In this document: one piece after another, positions 26,006-34,872 of the stretch
Layout of the letters: each line of letters starts with the position of its first letter
Position numbering within the stretch: the first letter of the stretch is position 1
From: Mixta theicola
Lineage (GTDB): Bacteria > Pseudomonadota > Gammaproteobacteria > Enterobacterales > Enterobacteriaceae
Assembly (NCBI RefSeq): GCF_002895925.1
Contig: NZ_NWUO01000002.1
Location: 310,001-374,000 of the forward strand
DNA length: 64,000 bases
Reading direction: 5' to 3'
The notes under the pieces: generated by a model
Databases searched by the model: none
Told to the model about the DNA's origin: nothing
The model's input: only the letters and a program-made list of their open reading frames with translations
Translations under genes and position numbers: made by a program

Positions 26006-27295
26006 TTACAAAGTGACAGAGAGCCGCAATGCCAGCGCGGCCAGAGTGATAAACAGTACCGGCAGGGTCATGATAATGCCGGTGCGGAAGTAGTATCCCC
26101 AGGTGATCGTCATATTTTTCTGTGAAAGCACATGCAACCACAGGAGTGTCGCCAGGCTGCCAATAGGTGTGATTTTAGGGCCTAAATCGCAGCCAATGAT
26201 GTTGGCAAAAATCATCGCCTCTTTAACAACGCCGGAAGCCGTGCTCCCGTCAATAGACAATGCGCCAACCAGCACAGTAGGCATATTGTTCATGATGGAG
26301 GACAGAAATGCCGTCAGAAAGCCGGTGCCAAAAGTTGCAGACCATAACCCCTTATCCGCCAGCACATTCAGTACTCCGGAAAGGTATTCCGTTAATCCGG
26401 CGTTGCGCAGACCGTAGACCACCAGGTACATTCCCAGCGAAAAGATGACGATCTGCCACGGGGCGCCCCGCAATACTTTCCCGGCGTTAATGACATGACC
26501 TTTTTTCGCCACCGCAAACAGGACAACCGCACCCGTTGCGGCGATCGCACTGACGGGAATGCCCAGCGGCTCAAGAACAAAGAAACCCACGAGCAGCAGC
26601 ACAAGGACAATCCAGCCCGCCTTAAAAGTTGCCGGGTCCTTTATCGCGCTGGCAGGTAATTTTAGCAGTGCAACGTCATACGTCGCCGGAATATCCCTGC
26701 GAAAGAAGAGATGCAGCATACCCAGCGTGGTTGCAATGGCTGAAATATCGACGGGGATCATGACTGATGCATATTCAGTAAAGCCCAGCCTGAAGAAATC
26801 GGCAGAGACGATATTCACCAGATTAGACACGATAAGCGGCAGACTGGCGGTATCGGCAATAAACCCTGCTGCCATCACAAAGGCAAGCGTAGTACCCTTG
26901 CTGAACCCCAGCGCGAGCAACATGGCAATCACTATCGGGGTCAGGATCAGCGCGGCACCATCGTTAGCGAATAACGCAGCGACAGCTGCGCCAAGCAGCA
27001 CAATCCAGGTGAACAACAAGCGCCCGCGCCCGTTGCCCCAGCGGGAAACATGCAGCGCAGCCCATTCGAAAAAACCCGATTCATCGAGCAGCAGGCTGAT
27101 GATGATCACAGCGATAAACGTCGCCGTCGCGTTCCAGACGATATTCCAGACAACCGGAATATCACCAGGATGAATGACGCCGGAAATCAACGCCAGCATA
27201 GCGCCAATACTCGCGCTCCAGCCAATACTTAGCCCCCTGGGTTGCCAGATCACCAGGATCAACGTCAGTAAAAAAATAGTCCCTGCCAGTAACAT
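26006..27295 (-). CDS. arsB: Arsenite efflux pump
   Basis: A 429-residue inner-membrane arsenite/antimonite:H+ antiporter with about 12 membrane segments, the same length as R773 ArsB and recognisably very close to it ([25 protein letters not shown]-like region [29 protein letters not shown]). Reading is open to 27307, but GGAG before the ATG at 27295 and the MLLAG start of known ArsB proteins fix this start. It exports the arsenite produced by ArsC. Confidence 0.95.
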   Translation of the reverse strand: MLLAGTIFLLTLILVIWQPRGLSIGWSASIGAMLALISGVIHPGDIPVVWNIVWNATATFIAVIIISLLLDESGFFEWAALHVSRWGNGRGRLLFTWIVLLGAAVAALFANDGAALILTPIVIAMLLALGFSKGTTLAFVMAAGFIADTASLPLIVSNLVNIVSADFFRLGFTEYASVMIPVDISAIATTLGMLHLFFRRDIPATYDVALLKLPASAIKDPATFKAGWIVLVLLLVGFFVLEPLGIPVSAIAATGAVVLFAVAKKGHVINAGKVLRGAPWQIVIFSLGMYLVVYGLRNAGLTEYLSGVLNVLADKGLWSATFGTGFLTAFLSSIMNNMPTVLVGALSIDGSTASGVVKEAMIFANIIGCDLGPKITPIGSLATLLWLHVLSQKNMTITWGYYFRTGIIMTLPVLFITLAALALRLSVTL

Positions 27296-27341
27296 TTCAG
27301 ACTCCATTACATATGATTTTAAGAATGTGTATGTGTGTCAC

Positions 27342-27662
27342 TTAACAGGACAACGACGTGGATTTTTCCAGCCATTCACGCACATCGTCACGCAGGCATA
27401 GCCAGGTCGTGGCGATAGTTTCAGCAGCCCAGGCAGGTATATGCGGGGACAGCCGATAGTGGATCCATTTCCCTTCACGGCGGTCAAGAACCAGTCCTGA
27501 CTCGCGTAATATAGCCATATGTCGGGAAATTTTAGGCTGTGACTGCGAGGTGGCTCCGCAGATATCGCAGACGCACAGTTCCCCGGACTCCCTGAGAAGC
27601 ATAATGATGGCCAGCCGGGTTTCATCCGACAGTATTTTGAAAAGCTGAACAGGCTGTAGCAT
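27342..27662 (-). CDS. arsR: Arsenite-responsive repressor
   Basis: A 106-residue ArsR/SmtB-family winged-helix repressor. The arsenite-sensing cysteines are in ELCVCDICG, as in R773 ArsR (C32, C34, C37), and the recognition helix is SQSQPKISRHMAILRESGLV. It represses the ars operon until arsenite binds. Reading is open to 27725, but the ATG at 27662 follows a GGGGGAG and matches family starts (MLQPVQLFK). First gene of arsRBC. Confidence 0.94.
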   Translation of the reverse strand: MLQPVQLFKILSDETRLAIIMLLRESGELCVCDICGATSQSQPKISRHMAILRESGLVLDRREGKWIHYRLSPHIPAWAAETIATTWLCLRDDVREWLEKSTSLSC

Positions 27663-27688
27663 TTTCTCCCCCAATGAACTCAGAATAC

Positions 27689-27710
27689 ACATATGATAAA
27701 TCATATATGT
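27689..27710. promoter_or_regulatory. Candidate ArsR operator
   Basis: Imperfect inverted repeat centred near 27699: acatatga, then taaa, then tcatatatgt. It sits directly upstream of arsR, where an ArsR dimer would bind. A related acatatga occurs again in the arsR-arsB gap near 27309-27316. Confidence 0.5.
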
Positions 27711-27752
27711 TATTTTGAGAATCACCGATCCTTAAAGGAGGAACAAAATGGA

Positions 27753-27815
27753 ACCATTCCCAATCAATCATCAGTGGCAAAAGCCTGGCAGGAGTTCAAC
27801 GAGAACGGACGCGTT
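27753..27815 (+). pseudogene. arsH: arsH remnant (C-terminal fragment)
   Basis: About 21 codons translate as TIPNQSSVAKAW then QEFNENGRV, which is the conserved C-terminal region of ArsH, the NADPH-dependent FMN reductase often divergent from arsR. A good Shine-Dalgarno (AAAGGAGG, about 27735-27742) and ATG at 27748 remain just before it, in a different frame. This looks like an internal deletion that joined the former gene start to its 3' end. Confidence 0.7.
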
Positions 27816-27844
27816 AGCGTGAGGTATGTTCCGTTTTCCAAACG

Positions 27845-27916
27845 GATCCCACCTTTATCGCACAGGCGCTTGTTGCGGCAATTTCTGCCTTCATTCTGCA
27901 GGGGATGACTTCCTGA
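27845..27916 (+). pseudogene. Short hydrophobic fragment, probably transporter debris
   Basis: A 23-codon stretch ending in a stop reads FIAQALVAAISAFILQGMTS after DPT, which looks like part of a membrane segment. No start, no full domain. It adjoins the MFS fragment that follows in another frame. Confidence 0.4.
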
Positions 27917-28132
27917 TGACAGCAGCGCCCCTTTCATCATTGACTTCCAGCGACCAGAAGAAAAGATGCAGGTACAGTCCCTGAATGATTTCGTGGTATT
28001 TGGCGTGATGATTGTTGGATCATTTGTTTCTGGCGCCCTGCTGAATCTCTATGGCTGGAATGCCATGTTATGGGGTTCACTTATTCTGGTGTATTACCGC
28101 CGCTTATGTACCCAGCATTGCCTGTATACTGA
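27912..28132 (+). pseudogene. MFS transporter C-terminal fragment, frameshifted
   Basis: The open frame translates as FQRPEEKMQVQSLNDFVVFG, then VMIVGSFVSGALLNLYGWNA; the PEE-K-VQSLNDF pattern and following helix are typical of the last quarter of some major-facilitator transporters. Near 28090 the frame shifts, after which LPPLMYPALPVY and a stop complete the expected end. The N-terminal three quarters are gone. It is not functional. Confidence 0.65.
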
Positions 28133-28161
28133 AGTCAGTTTTTTCTTAATCCGGATGCCTT

Positions 28162-29199
28162 ATGCTTCGTCGTACCCTCTGCCTCCCTGGCAGGCAAAGT
28201 CTGGGCGTTATCGCCACCTTGTTAGCGCTGCTGGCGCTGTTTTGTTGGTGGAACTGGAATGATTTCTTAGCCTGGAGCCTGGCGACGCAGATTACCCTGC
28301 ATCGTTATCTGGTGCTGCATCTGCTGCAAATCAATAACGGCCAGTACAGCGGCGGGCTGTGGCTGCTGTTCTTCACCTTTCTGTACGGCGTTTTGCATGC
28401 GGTTGGGCCCGGACACGGTAAATTTGTGGTCACCACCTGGCTTAGTACGCAGCAGCACTCTTCCCCCGCGCTGCGGGCGGTGCCGCTGATTGGCAGCCTG
28501 GTTCAGGGGCTAAGCGCCATTCTGTTTGTATTTATTCTGGCGGTTGGTTTTAACCTGATGGCCGGTGATTTAAGCCTGAGCCGTTGGGTTATGGAAAAGA
28601 TCAGCGCGCTGCTGATCGCCGCCTTTGGGGGCTGGATGTTGCTTCGCGGGCTGCGTAGTTTTCCGCATACATTCGCCAAAAGAAAAGCGGTAACGTCACA
28701 ACATACGTCCGCCGATGCTGTGCATTATGCCCCGCTCATGGCGCATACGCCGGTCGATGCCGTGAGTCCGCATTCCACATCTCATCATGATACGCACCAG
28801 CCATGCGGCTGCGGCCATCATCATATTCCGCTGGTTCAGCCTGCCAGCCGGAAAGAGCTGCTCGGCGTGATTATTGCCATTGGCTTGCGTCCCTGCAGCG
28901 GCGCGATTACCGTTTTATTATTCTCTAACGCGATTGGCATTGTGAAATGGGGCATGCTGGCCGTTATGACCATGGCGCTGGGCACCGGCCTTTCCCTGTT
29001 ATTACTCGCCATCGCGGTAAGCCGTTTACGGGACACCGTTGCCGCCATCTGGCTACGTGAATCTCCTGCTGCAACCACCACTATTATTGCGCTGGTACGG
29101 ATTGCGGGTGGCGTACTGCTGCTGTTTTTTGCCCTGATTCTGTTTCTCACGGTCGTGCCGGTCAGCCCGAACGGGGATTTTATTGCGGCGGGCTGCTAG
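28162..29199 (+). CDS. Nickel/cobalt transporter (NicO/RcnA-like family)
   Basis: A 345-residue inner-membrane protein with about six or seven hydrophobic segments. HAVGPGHGKFVVTTWL near residue 77 is the metal-transport signature of this family, and a second motif LRPCSGAITVLLFSNAIG is near 248. Between them lies a histidine/cysteine-rich loop (HSTSHHDTHQPCGCGHHHI), expected for metal binding. Direction (uptake or efflux) cannot be read. The periplasmic DUF1007 partner often found upstream is absent; debris of the ars segment is there instead, and the Shine-Dalgarno is weak. Confidence 0.82.
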   Translation: MLRRTLCLPGRQSLGVIATLLALLALFCWWNWNDFLAWSLATQITLHRYLVLHLLQINNGQYSGGLWLLFFTFLYGVLHAVGPGHGKFVVTTWLSTQQHSSPALRAVPLIGSLVQGLSAILFVFILAVGFNLMAGDLSLSRWVMEKISALLIAAFGGWMLLRGLRSFPHTFAKRKAVTSQHTSADAVHYAPLMAHTPVDAVSPHSTSHHDTHQPCGCGHHHIPLVQPASRKELLGVIIAIGLRPCSGAITVLLFSNAIGIVKWGMLAVMTMALGTGLSLLLLAIAVSRLRDTVAAIWLRESPAATTTIIALVRIAGGVLLLFFALILFLTVVPVSPNGDFIAAGC

Positions 29200-29288
29200 C
29201 GGAGCGCCAAACGCAGCACTTTTGCTTTTACCGCAGTCAGGAGATTAATTCCGCACTATGCTTACCAGCATCTGTTACAGGAGGCGTA

Positions 29289-30356
29289 ATGAGTAAAAAG
29301 GCATTAATCATTGGTATAAGCGGCGTCATTGGCAGCGCGCTGGCAGAGAAATTACAGGCGGATGGCTGGCAGGTTTATGGCCTGTCGCGAGGGCGCGCCC
29401 CTGTGCTGCAAGGCTGCCACTCGCTGATCGCCGATTTGTCGTCAGCGGAATCGGTTAACGCTGCGCTAAAAGATCTGCACTTTGACAGCCTGTTCTTCAG
29501 CGTCTGGTCTCGCCAGGCCAACGAGCAAGAGAATATCCGGGTGAATGGCGCAATGGTGCGCAACGTACTGGAAGCGATGGGCGAGCGCCTGAAAGGCAGC
29601 CATGTGGCGCTGGTCACCGGCCTGAAACATTACCTTGGCCCCTTTGACGCTTATGGTAAAGGCAGCGTGCCGATGACGCCGTTCCGGGAAGAACAGGGGC
29701 GCCAGCCGGTCGATAACTTTTATTATGCGCAGGAAGACGAACTGTTCGCCGCCGCAGAGAAGTATGGCTGCACCTGGAGCGTACATCGTCCGCATACCAT
29801 TATCGGCTATGCGCTGGGCAATGCGATGAATATGGGCCAGACGCTGGCCGTCTACGCCACGCTGTGCAAAGAGACCGGAAAGCCGTTTATTTTTCCTGGT
29901 TCCGAAGCGCAGTGGAACGGCGTTACCGATATGACCGATGCGAGCCTGCTGGCTGAGCAGCTGGAATGGGCGGCAACCTCGCCGGCGGCGAAAAATGAAG
30001 ATTTTAACGTGGTTAACGGCGACGTTTTCCGCTGGAAATGGATGTGGGAGCAAATCGCCGATTACTTTGGGATTAAGGCGGCACCGCTTCCTGACCATAT
30101 ACAGCCGCTGGAAGGCCGGATGCTGGATGCCGATCACGACTGGGAAAAAATTGCTGAAAAATATCAGCTGCGTGAGGCGGATGTTTCCCGTCTGGTCTCC
30201 TGGTGGCATACCGATGCCGATCTCGGTCGTCCAATGGAAGTATTTACCGACGTCAGCAAAAGCCGCAAAGCGGGCTTTACCGGCTATCGCTGCACGCGTG
30301 ACGCCTTTTTTACGCTGTTCGATAAGCTAAAGGCTAACCGCATTATCCCGTCCTGA
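29289..30356 (+). CDS. SDR-family NAD(P)-dependent oxidoreductase (progesterone-5-beta-reductase-like)
   Basis: A 355-residue extended short-chain dehydrogenase. The Rossmann motif is ALIIGISGVIGSALAEKL at 5-22, followed by GLSRGRAP. The middle region FYYAQEDELFA and WSVHRPHTIIGYA fits the PRISE subgroup (5-beta-reductase/iridoid-synthase-like) of reductases that act on activated alkenes; these replace the usual YxxxK by a distant tyrosine. AGGAGG precedes the ATG. It stands alone in its transcription unit, so its natural substrate is unknown. Confidence 0.78.
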   Translation: MSKKALIIGISGVIGSALAEKLQADGWQVYGLSRGRAPVLQGCHSLIADLSSAESVNAALKDLHFDSLFFSVWSRQANEQENIRVNGAMVRNVLEAMGERLKGSHVALVTGLKHYLGPFDAYGKGSVPMTPFREEQGRQPVDNFYYAQEDELFAAAEKYGCTWSVHRPHTIIGYALGNAMNMGQTLAVYATLCKETGKPFIFPGSEAQWNGVTDMTDASLLAEQLEWAATSPAAKNEDFNVVNGDVFRWKWMWEQIADYFGIKAAPLPDHIQPLEGRMLDADHDWEKIAEKYQLREADVSRLVSWWHTDADLGRPMEVFTDVSKSRKAGFTGYRCTRDAFFTLFDKLKANRIIPS

Positions 30357-30411
30357 TATAAATCAGGAGCATCTTCCCTCTCTGTCTGTAGGTTCAAGAT
30401 ACTGAGCGCGT

Positions 30412-30433
30412 GCCTGAAACGAAGGTTTCAGGC
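30412..30433 (+). terminator. Hairpin downstream of the SDR gene
   Basis: Perfect 9-bp stem GCCTGAAAC / GTTTCAGGC with tetraloop GAAG, about 55 bases after the stop. It lacks a T run, so termination is uncertain. The rest of the 30357-30579 gap shows no gene. Confidence 0.45.
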
Positions 30434-30579
30434 CGCAAAGATCTGCACCGGAAAGAGGCGCTATTAATGCCGCTTGCCCTGGCATTGCGCAGCCGCAGCG
30501 GGAAAACCGCCCTTTTCCTGCCCCTTCATAACTGGTACAAAAGTTGCAACCTCCTGTTATCAACAGCAAGGAGACGGCA

Positions 30580-31737
30580 ATGAAAGCGATCGTAATCGGT
30601 GGCGGTATTGGTGGAATGTGTGCGGCACTGGCGCTGGAACAGATCGGTTATCAAACCGAGGTGTATGAAGCGGTAAAAACCATTCGTCCGGTGGGCGCGG
30701 CAATTTCCATCTGGCCAAACGGCGTAAAATGCCTGAACTTTCTCGGCCTGAAGGCGCCGCTGCAGGCGCTGGGCGGCAATATGGCGTTTATGGCCTATAA
30801 CGATTTCCAGCATGGGCAAACCCTGACCCGCTTTTCTATGGCGCCGCTGGTGGAAAGCGTCGGCGAGCGGCCTTATCCGGTTGCGCGCGCCGATTTGCAG
30901 GCGATGCTGCTCAACCGCTATGGCGCGCAGCGCGTTAACTTCGGCAAGCGCGTCAGCTATATTGAACAGGACGCTACGGGCGTCACCGCATGGTTTGACG
31001 ATGGCAGCGAAGCGCGCGGCGATTTTCTGATTGCCGCCGACGGCACCCACTCGGTGATCCGCGCCACGGTGACCGGCCAGAGCGCTGAGCGGCGCTATGC
31101 TGGCTACGTTAACTGGAATGGCCTGGTGAGCATTGATGAAACTATTGCGCCTGCCGATCAGTGGACCACCTTTGTCGGCGAAGGCAAACGGGTATCGCTG
31201 ATGCCGGTCAGCGGCAACCGCTTTTACTTCTTCTTTGACGTGCCGCTGCCGCAGGGGCTGGCGGAGGACCGCAGCAGCATCAAAGCGGACTTAACCCGCT
31301 ATTTCAGCGGCTGGGCCAGGCCTGTGCAGCAGCTGATCGCCGCGATTAATCCGCAAACCACCAACCGTATCGAAATACATGACATTGATCCCTTCCCGCA
31401 GCTGGTGAAAGGCCGCGTCGCGCTGCTGGGCGATGCCGGACACAGTACCACGCCGGATATTGGTCAGGGCGGCTGTGCCGCAATGGAGGATGCGGTGGTG
31501 CTGGCGCTGACGCTACAGGCGCATTCGCTGGGAATTGAGGATGCGCTGCGGCGCTATGAGGCGCGACGCGCGGATCGGGTGAAAGATCTGGTGCTGAAGG
31601 CGCGTAAGCGCTGCGATGTGACCCACGGCAAACAGCCTGAGGTGACGCGCGCCTGGTATGAAGAGCTGAAGCAGGAGAGCGGCGAACGGATCCTGAGTGG
31701 TATGCAGGAAACCATCGTGGGCGGCCCGCTGGCCTGA
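30580..31737 (+). CDS. hpxO: FAD-dependent urate hydroxylase
   Basis: A 385-residue flavoprotein monooxygenase that hydroxylates urate to 5-hydroxyisourate. It closely resembles Klebsiella HpxO: N-terminal AIVIGGGIGGMCAALALEQ, the central YAGYVNWNGLVSIDE and WTTFVGEGKRVSLMPVSGNR, and the GDAGHSTTPDIGQGGCAAMEDAV FAD motif (shown here in part). CAAGGAG fixes the ATG at 30580. It complements xdhABC and guaD on the far side of dcp, which convert guanine and hypoxanthine to urate. No hpxT, hpxQ or allantoinase genes are in the window. Confidence 0.92.
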   Translation: MKAIVIGGGIGGMCAALALEQIGYQTEVYEAVKTIRPVGAAISIWPNGVKCLNFLGLKAPLQALGGNMAFMAYNDFQHGQTLTRFSMAPLVESVGERPYPVARADLQAMLLNRYGAQRVNFGKRVSYIEQDATGVTAWFDDGSEARGDFLIAADGTHSVIRATVTGQSAERRYAGYVNWNGLVSIDETIAPADQWTTFVGEGKRVSLMPVSGNRFYFFFDVPLPQGLAEDRSSIKADLTRYFSGWARPVQQLIAAINPQTTNRIEIHDIDPFPQLVKGRVALLGDAGHSTTPDIGQGGCAAMEDAVVLALTLQAHSLGIEDALRRYEARRADRVKDLVLKARKRCDVTHGKQPEVTRAWYEELKQESGERILSGMQETIVGGPLA

Positions 31738-31739
31738 AA

Positions 31740-31762
31740 AAGCCGGGCGCTATGCCCGGCCT
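31740..31762 (+). terminator. Terminator-like hairpin after hpxO
   Basis: gccgggc / gcccggc stem immediately after the hpxO stop with an upstream A run (aaaaa). Confidence 0.5.
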
Positions 31763-31834
31763 GCCGTCAGGAAAGTCCGGCAGGCGCCGGAAGCCATGTT
31801 TCGCATCGGAAACGCTCTTTTGTGCAGGTATAAA

Positions 31835-31856
31835 AAAAGGGCAGCGCTGCCCTTTT
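31835..31856. terminator. Bidirectional terminator between hpxO and dcp
   Basis: AAAAGGGCAGC then GCTGCCCTTTT form a perfect 22-base palindrome, A-rich on one side and T-rich on the other, so it would end transcription from both convergent genes. Confidence 0.8.
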
Positions 31857-31878
31857 ATCTTGATCGTGCGGCGGAAAC

Positions 31879-34032
31879 TTAAGGTGCTTCCTTCAGGCCC
31901 CGGTTAATCAGCATCGGTTCGATTTCGGGATCGTGACCGCGCCAGTCGTGATACAGCTGCTTAAGATCGCTGCTGTTGCCACGCGACAAAATCATATCGC
32001 GGAAGCGCTGACCGTTTTCACGCGTCAGGCCGCCGTGCTCTTTAAACCAGGCAAAGCCGTCATCCGCCAGCATCTCGGTCCACAGGTAGGCGTAATAGCC
32101 AGCGGCATAGCCGTTGCCCCAGATATGCTGGAAATAGCTGGAGCGATAGCGCGGCGGCACCTGCGGCAGATTAACCTTATCCTGCGCCAGCGCCTCCTGT
32201 TCGAAAGCATCGACATCCGGCTGCGGCTGTGCGGCGCTGAGGCTGTGCCAGTGCATATCCAGCAGCGCCGCCGCCAGCAGCTCGGTCATGTCGTAGCCTT
32301 TGTTAAACTTATCCGCCTTCAGGATTTTATCGTGCAGCGCCTGCGGCATCGGCTCGCCGCTCTGGTAGTGCCGGGCAAAATGCTTAAACACCTTATCGTC
32401 GCTGGCCCAGTGCTCATTAAACTGTGACGGAAATTCCACGAAATCGCGCGGGGTTTCGGTGCCGGAAAGGCTCGGATACTGCTGATCGGCAAACATCCCG
32501 TGCAGCGCGTGACCAAATTCATGGAACAGGGTGATCGCATCATCCCACGACAGCAGCGCAGGCTGACCCGCCGCCGGTTTGCTGAAGTTGGCGACGTTAT
32601 AAATGACCGGCCTGGTTCCCAGCAGCTTCGACTGATCGACGAAGTTGCTCATCCACGCCCCGCCGCCTTTGTTATCACGCTTAAAGTAATCGGTATAAAA
32701 CAGCGCCAGCGATTTGCCATCCTTATCAAAAACCTCATAGACGCGCACGTCAGGCTGATACACCGGCAGATCATTACGCGGCTTAAAAGTCAGCCCGTAG
32801 AGCTGGTTAGCGGCATAAAACACGCCGTTTTCCAGCACGTTGTTCAGCTCGAAATAAGGACGGATTTGTGATTCATCGAGATCGTATTTTGCCCGTCGCA
32901 CCTGCTCGGCGTAAAAGGTCCAGTCCCAGGGGGCCAGTTTGAAGCCGCCCTGCTGCTGGTCAATCACCGCCTGAATATCAGCCGCTTCGCGCTGCGCGCG
33001 CGCCGTGGCGGCCGGGACGATATTGCGCATAAAGCCGAGCGCGGCCTGCGGGGTTTTCGCCATTTGATCCTGCAGTTTCCATGCCGCATAACTGTCAAAG
33101 CCCAGTAGCTGCGCCTGCTGCGCCCGCACCACGGCCAGACGCGCAATCAGCTGGCGCGTATCGTTAGCGTCACCCTTTTCCGCCCGCTGCCACGAAGCGT
33201 TAAATAACGCTTCACGGGTCTGGCGATCCGCCAGGCTCTGCAGTTCCGGCTGCTGAGTGGTGTTTTGCAACGCCAGCAGCCACTGATTTTTCAGGCCGCG
33301 CGCCCCGGCCGCTTCGGCGGCGGCAGCGATTTCGCCCTCGCTCAGCCCGGCCAGCGCCGCCTTATCTTTTACCACCAGGCCGCCCGCTTTGGTGGCCGCC
33401 AGCAGACGGTTGGTAAACTGGGTGCTGAGCGTCGCCGCTTCCTGATTCAGCGCCTTGAGTTCGGTTTTTTGCTCGTCGCTCAGGCTGGCCCCGGCCAGCT
33501 GAAACGACTGCCAGATAACCTCAACCAGACGACGCGATTCCGCATCCAGCTGTAGCTTATCGCGCTGCTGGTAAACGCTGTCGAGGCGCGCAAAAAGCTG
33601 GCTGTTCAGGTGGATTTCATCGTCCAGCGCCGCCAGTTTGGGCGCGGTCTCTTCATCGATTTTTTGCAGCTCGTCGTTGGTATTAGCGGAGGTCATGGCG
33701 CCGAAAACGTTAAGCACGCGCTTCAGCAACAGGCCGCTTTTCTCCAGCGCCACATAAGTATTTTCAAAGGTGGGCGGCTGCGGATCGTTCGCGATACGCG
33801 CCACTTCCTGCTGTTTCTCACGGATGCCCGCTTCAATCGCGGGAAGATAGTCGCTGTCCTTAATACGATCGAAAGGCGGTGCCTGAAAAGGCAGCGCGCT
33901 GGGCTGACTAAAGGGATTCTGCTGTTCGCCGGACATGGTCTTCTCCTGATCGTGGTTAGCCGTCGCACCGGCTGCCTGAGCTGCTCCGCTCAGCGCCAGG
34001 CCAATGGCCAAAAATAACACCGATAACCGCAT
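31879..34032 (-). CDS. dcp: Peptidyl-dipeptidase Dcp with signal peptide
   Basis: A 717-residue M3-family zinc metallopeptidase that removes C-terminal dipeptides. The zinc site is FHEFGHALHGMF, with the third ligand in the following EFPSQFNEHWAS region. E. coli Dcp is 681 residues; this one has an extra N-terminal segment, MRLSVLFLAIGLALSG then AAQAAG, that looks like a cleavable signal peptide with AQA cleavage. A second ATG at 33936 (MSGEQQNPFSQ) has its own AGGAGA five bases away, so a 685-residue cytoplasmic form is possible. As in E. coli it neighbours ydfG, but here the guaD-xdhABC operon lies between. Confidence 0.94.
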   Translation of the reverse strand: MRLSVLFLAIGLALSGAAQAAGATANHDQEKTMSGEQQNPFSQPSALPFQAPPFDRIKDSDYLPAIEAGIREKQQEVARIANDPQPPTFENTYVALEKSGLLLKRVLNVFGAMTSANTNDELQKIDEETAPKLAALDDEIHLNSQLFARLDSVYQQRDKLQLDAESRRLVEVIWQSFQLAGASLSDEQKTELKALNQEAATLSTQFTNRLLAATKAGGLVVKDKAALAGLSEGEIAAAAEAAGARGLKNQWLLALQNTTQQPELQSLADRQTREALFNASWQRAEKGDANDTRQLIARLAVVRAQQAQLLGFDSYAAWKLQDQMAKTPQAALGFMRNIVPAATARAQREAADIQAVIDQQQGGFKLAPWDWTFYAEQVRRAKYDLDESQIRPYFELNNVLENGVFYAANQLYGLTFKPRNDLPVYQPDVRVYEVFDKDGKSLALFYTDYFKRDNKGGGAWMSNFVDQSKLLGTRPVIYNVANFSKPAAGQPALLSWDDAITLFHEFGHALHGMFADQQYPSLSGTETPRDFVEFPSQFNEHWASDDKVFKHFARHYQSGEPMPQALHDKILKADKFNKGYDMTELLAAALLDMHWHSLSAAQPQPDVDAFEQEALAQDKVNLPQVPPRYRSSYFQHIWGNGYAAGYYAYLWTEMLADDGFAWFKEHGGLTRENGQRFRDMILSRGNSSDLKQLYHDWRGHDPEIEPMLINRGLKEAP

Positions 34033-34080
34033 ATCCTTATTCTCCTGTTCCTTGCCTGTAAAGCAGAATCATAAGCGCAG

Positions 34081-34872
34081 TTAACCGATGGTGCCAGCGT
34101 TCTGCGTCTGCTGGTAAACGGCGATAATTTCCGCCGCGATCGCTACGGCAATTTCCGCAGGCAGTTTGCCCTTAACCTGCGGCAGCCCGACCGGGCAGCG
34201 CAGGCGCGCCAGCTGCTGCTGGCTGAACCCTTTGCCGCTCAGACGATATTCAAAGCGCTGACGTTTAGTGTTTGAACCAATTACTCCGGCGTAACGATAA
34301 TCGTCGCGGCGCAAAATTGCCTCACACAGCGCCAGGTCGAGCGGATGATGATGCGTCATCACGACAAAATAGCTGCCTGGCGGCAGCTGCCGCACATAAT
34401 CCACCGGCTCCTCAACCTGGCAGGCGGTGACGCCAGCGGGCACCTGGGCAAACTGCCCGGCACGCTGATCGATCCAGTGGATGTGACAGGGTAACGTCGC
34501 CAGCAACGTAACCAGCGCCTGCCCTACGTGACCGGCACCGAATACCGCAATCTGCGGCTGGATGTACAGCAGCGGCTCAAACAGAATGGTCGTGGCGCCG
34601 CCGCAGCACTGCCCCAGCCGGGCGCCGAGACTGAACTGCTCGCTGTGCAACCCTGCGCGCTCCTGCTTCAGCAGGTTGCGCGCTATCTCGATACATTGAA
34701 ATTCCAGATGTCCGCCGCCGATGGTGAAAAACTGCCGATCCGCCGTGACGATCATTTTACTGCCGCGATCGCGCGGCACCGATCCGCGCTCGTTGAGTAC
34801 CGTAATCAGCACGCAAGACTGACGCTGCGTCCGCAGCTGCTGCAGCGTTGCAACCCACTCATGTGGCAGCAT
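34081..34872 (-). CDS. xdhC: Xanthine dehydrogenase accessory protein XdhC
   Basis: A 263-residue member of the XdhC/CoxI family, needed to insert sulfurated molybdenum cofactor into xanthine dehydrogenase. The N-terminal part has RGSVPRDRGSKMIV and the GGGHLEF motif; the C-terminal Rossmann-like part has IAVFGAGHVGQALV and VMTHHHPLDLALCEAIL, ending with YAGVIGSNTKRQRFEYRL. Last gene of the operon; its start overlaps the end of xdhB by 14 bases. Confidence 0.9.
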   Translation of the reverse strand: MLPHEWVATLQQLRTQRQSCVLITVLNERGSVPRDRGSKMIVTADRQFFTIGGGHLEFQCIEIARNLLKQERAGLHSEQFSLGARLGQCCGGATTILFEPLLYIQPQIAVFGAGHVGQALVTLLATLPCHIHWIDQRAGQFAQVPAGVTACQVEEPVDYVRQLPPGSYFVVMTHHHPLDLALCEAILRRDDYRYAGVIGSNTKRQRFEYRLSGKGFSQQQLARLRCPVGLPQVKGKLPAEIAVAIAAEIIAVYQQTQNAGTIG

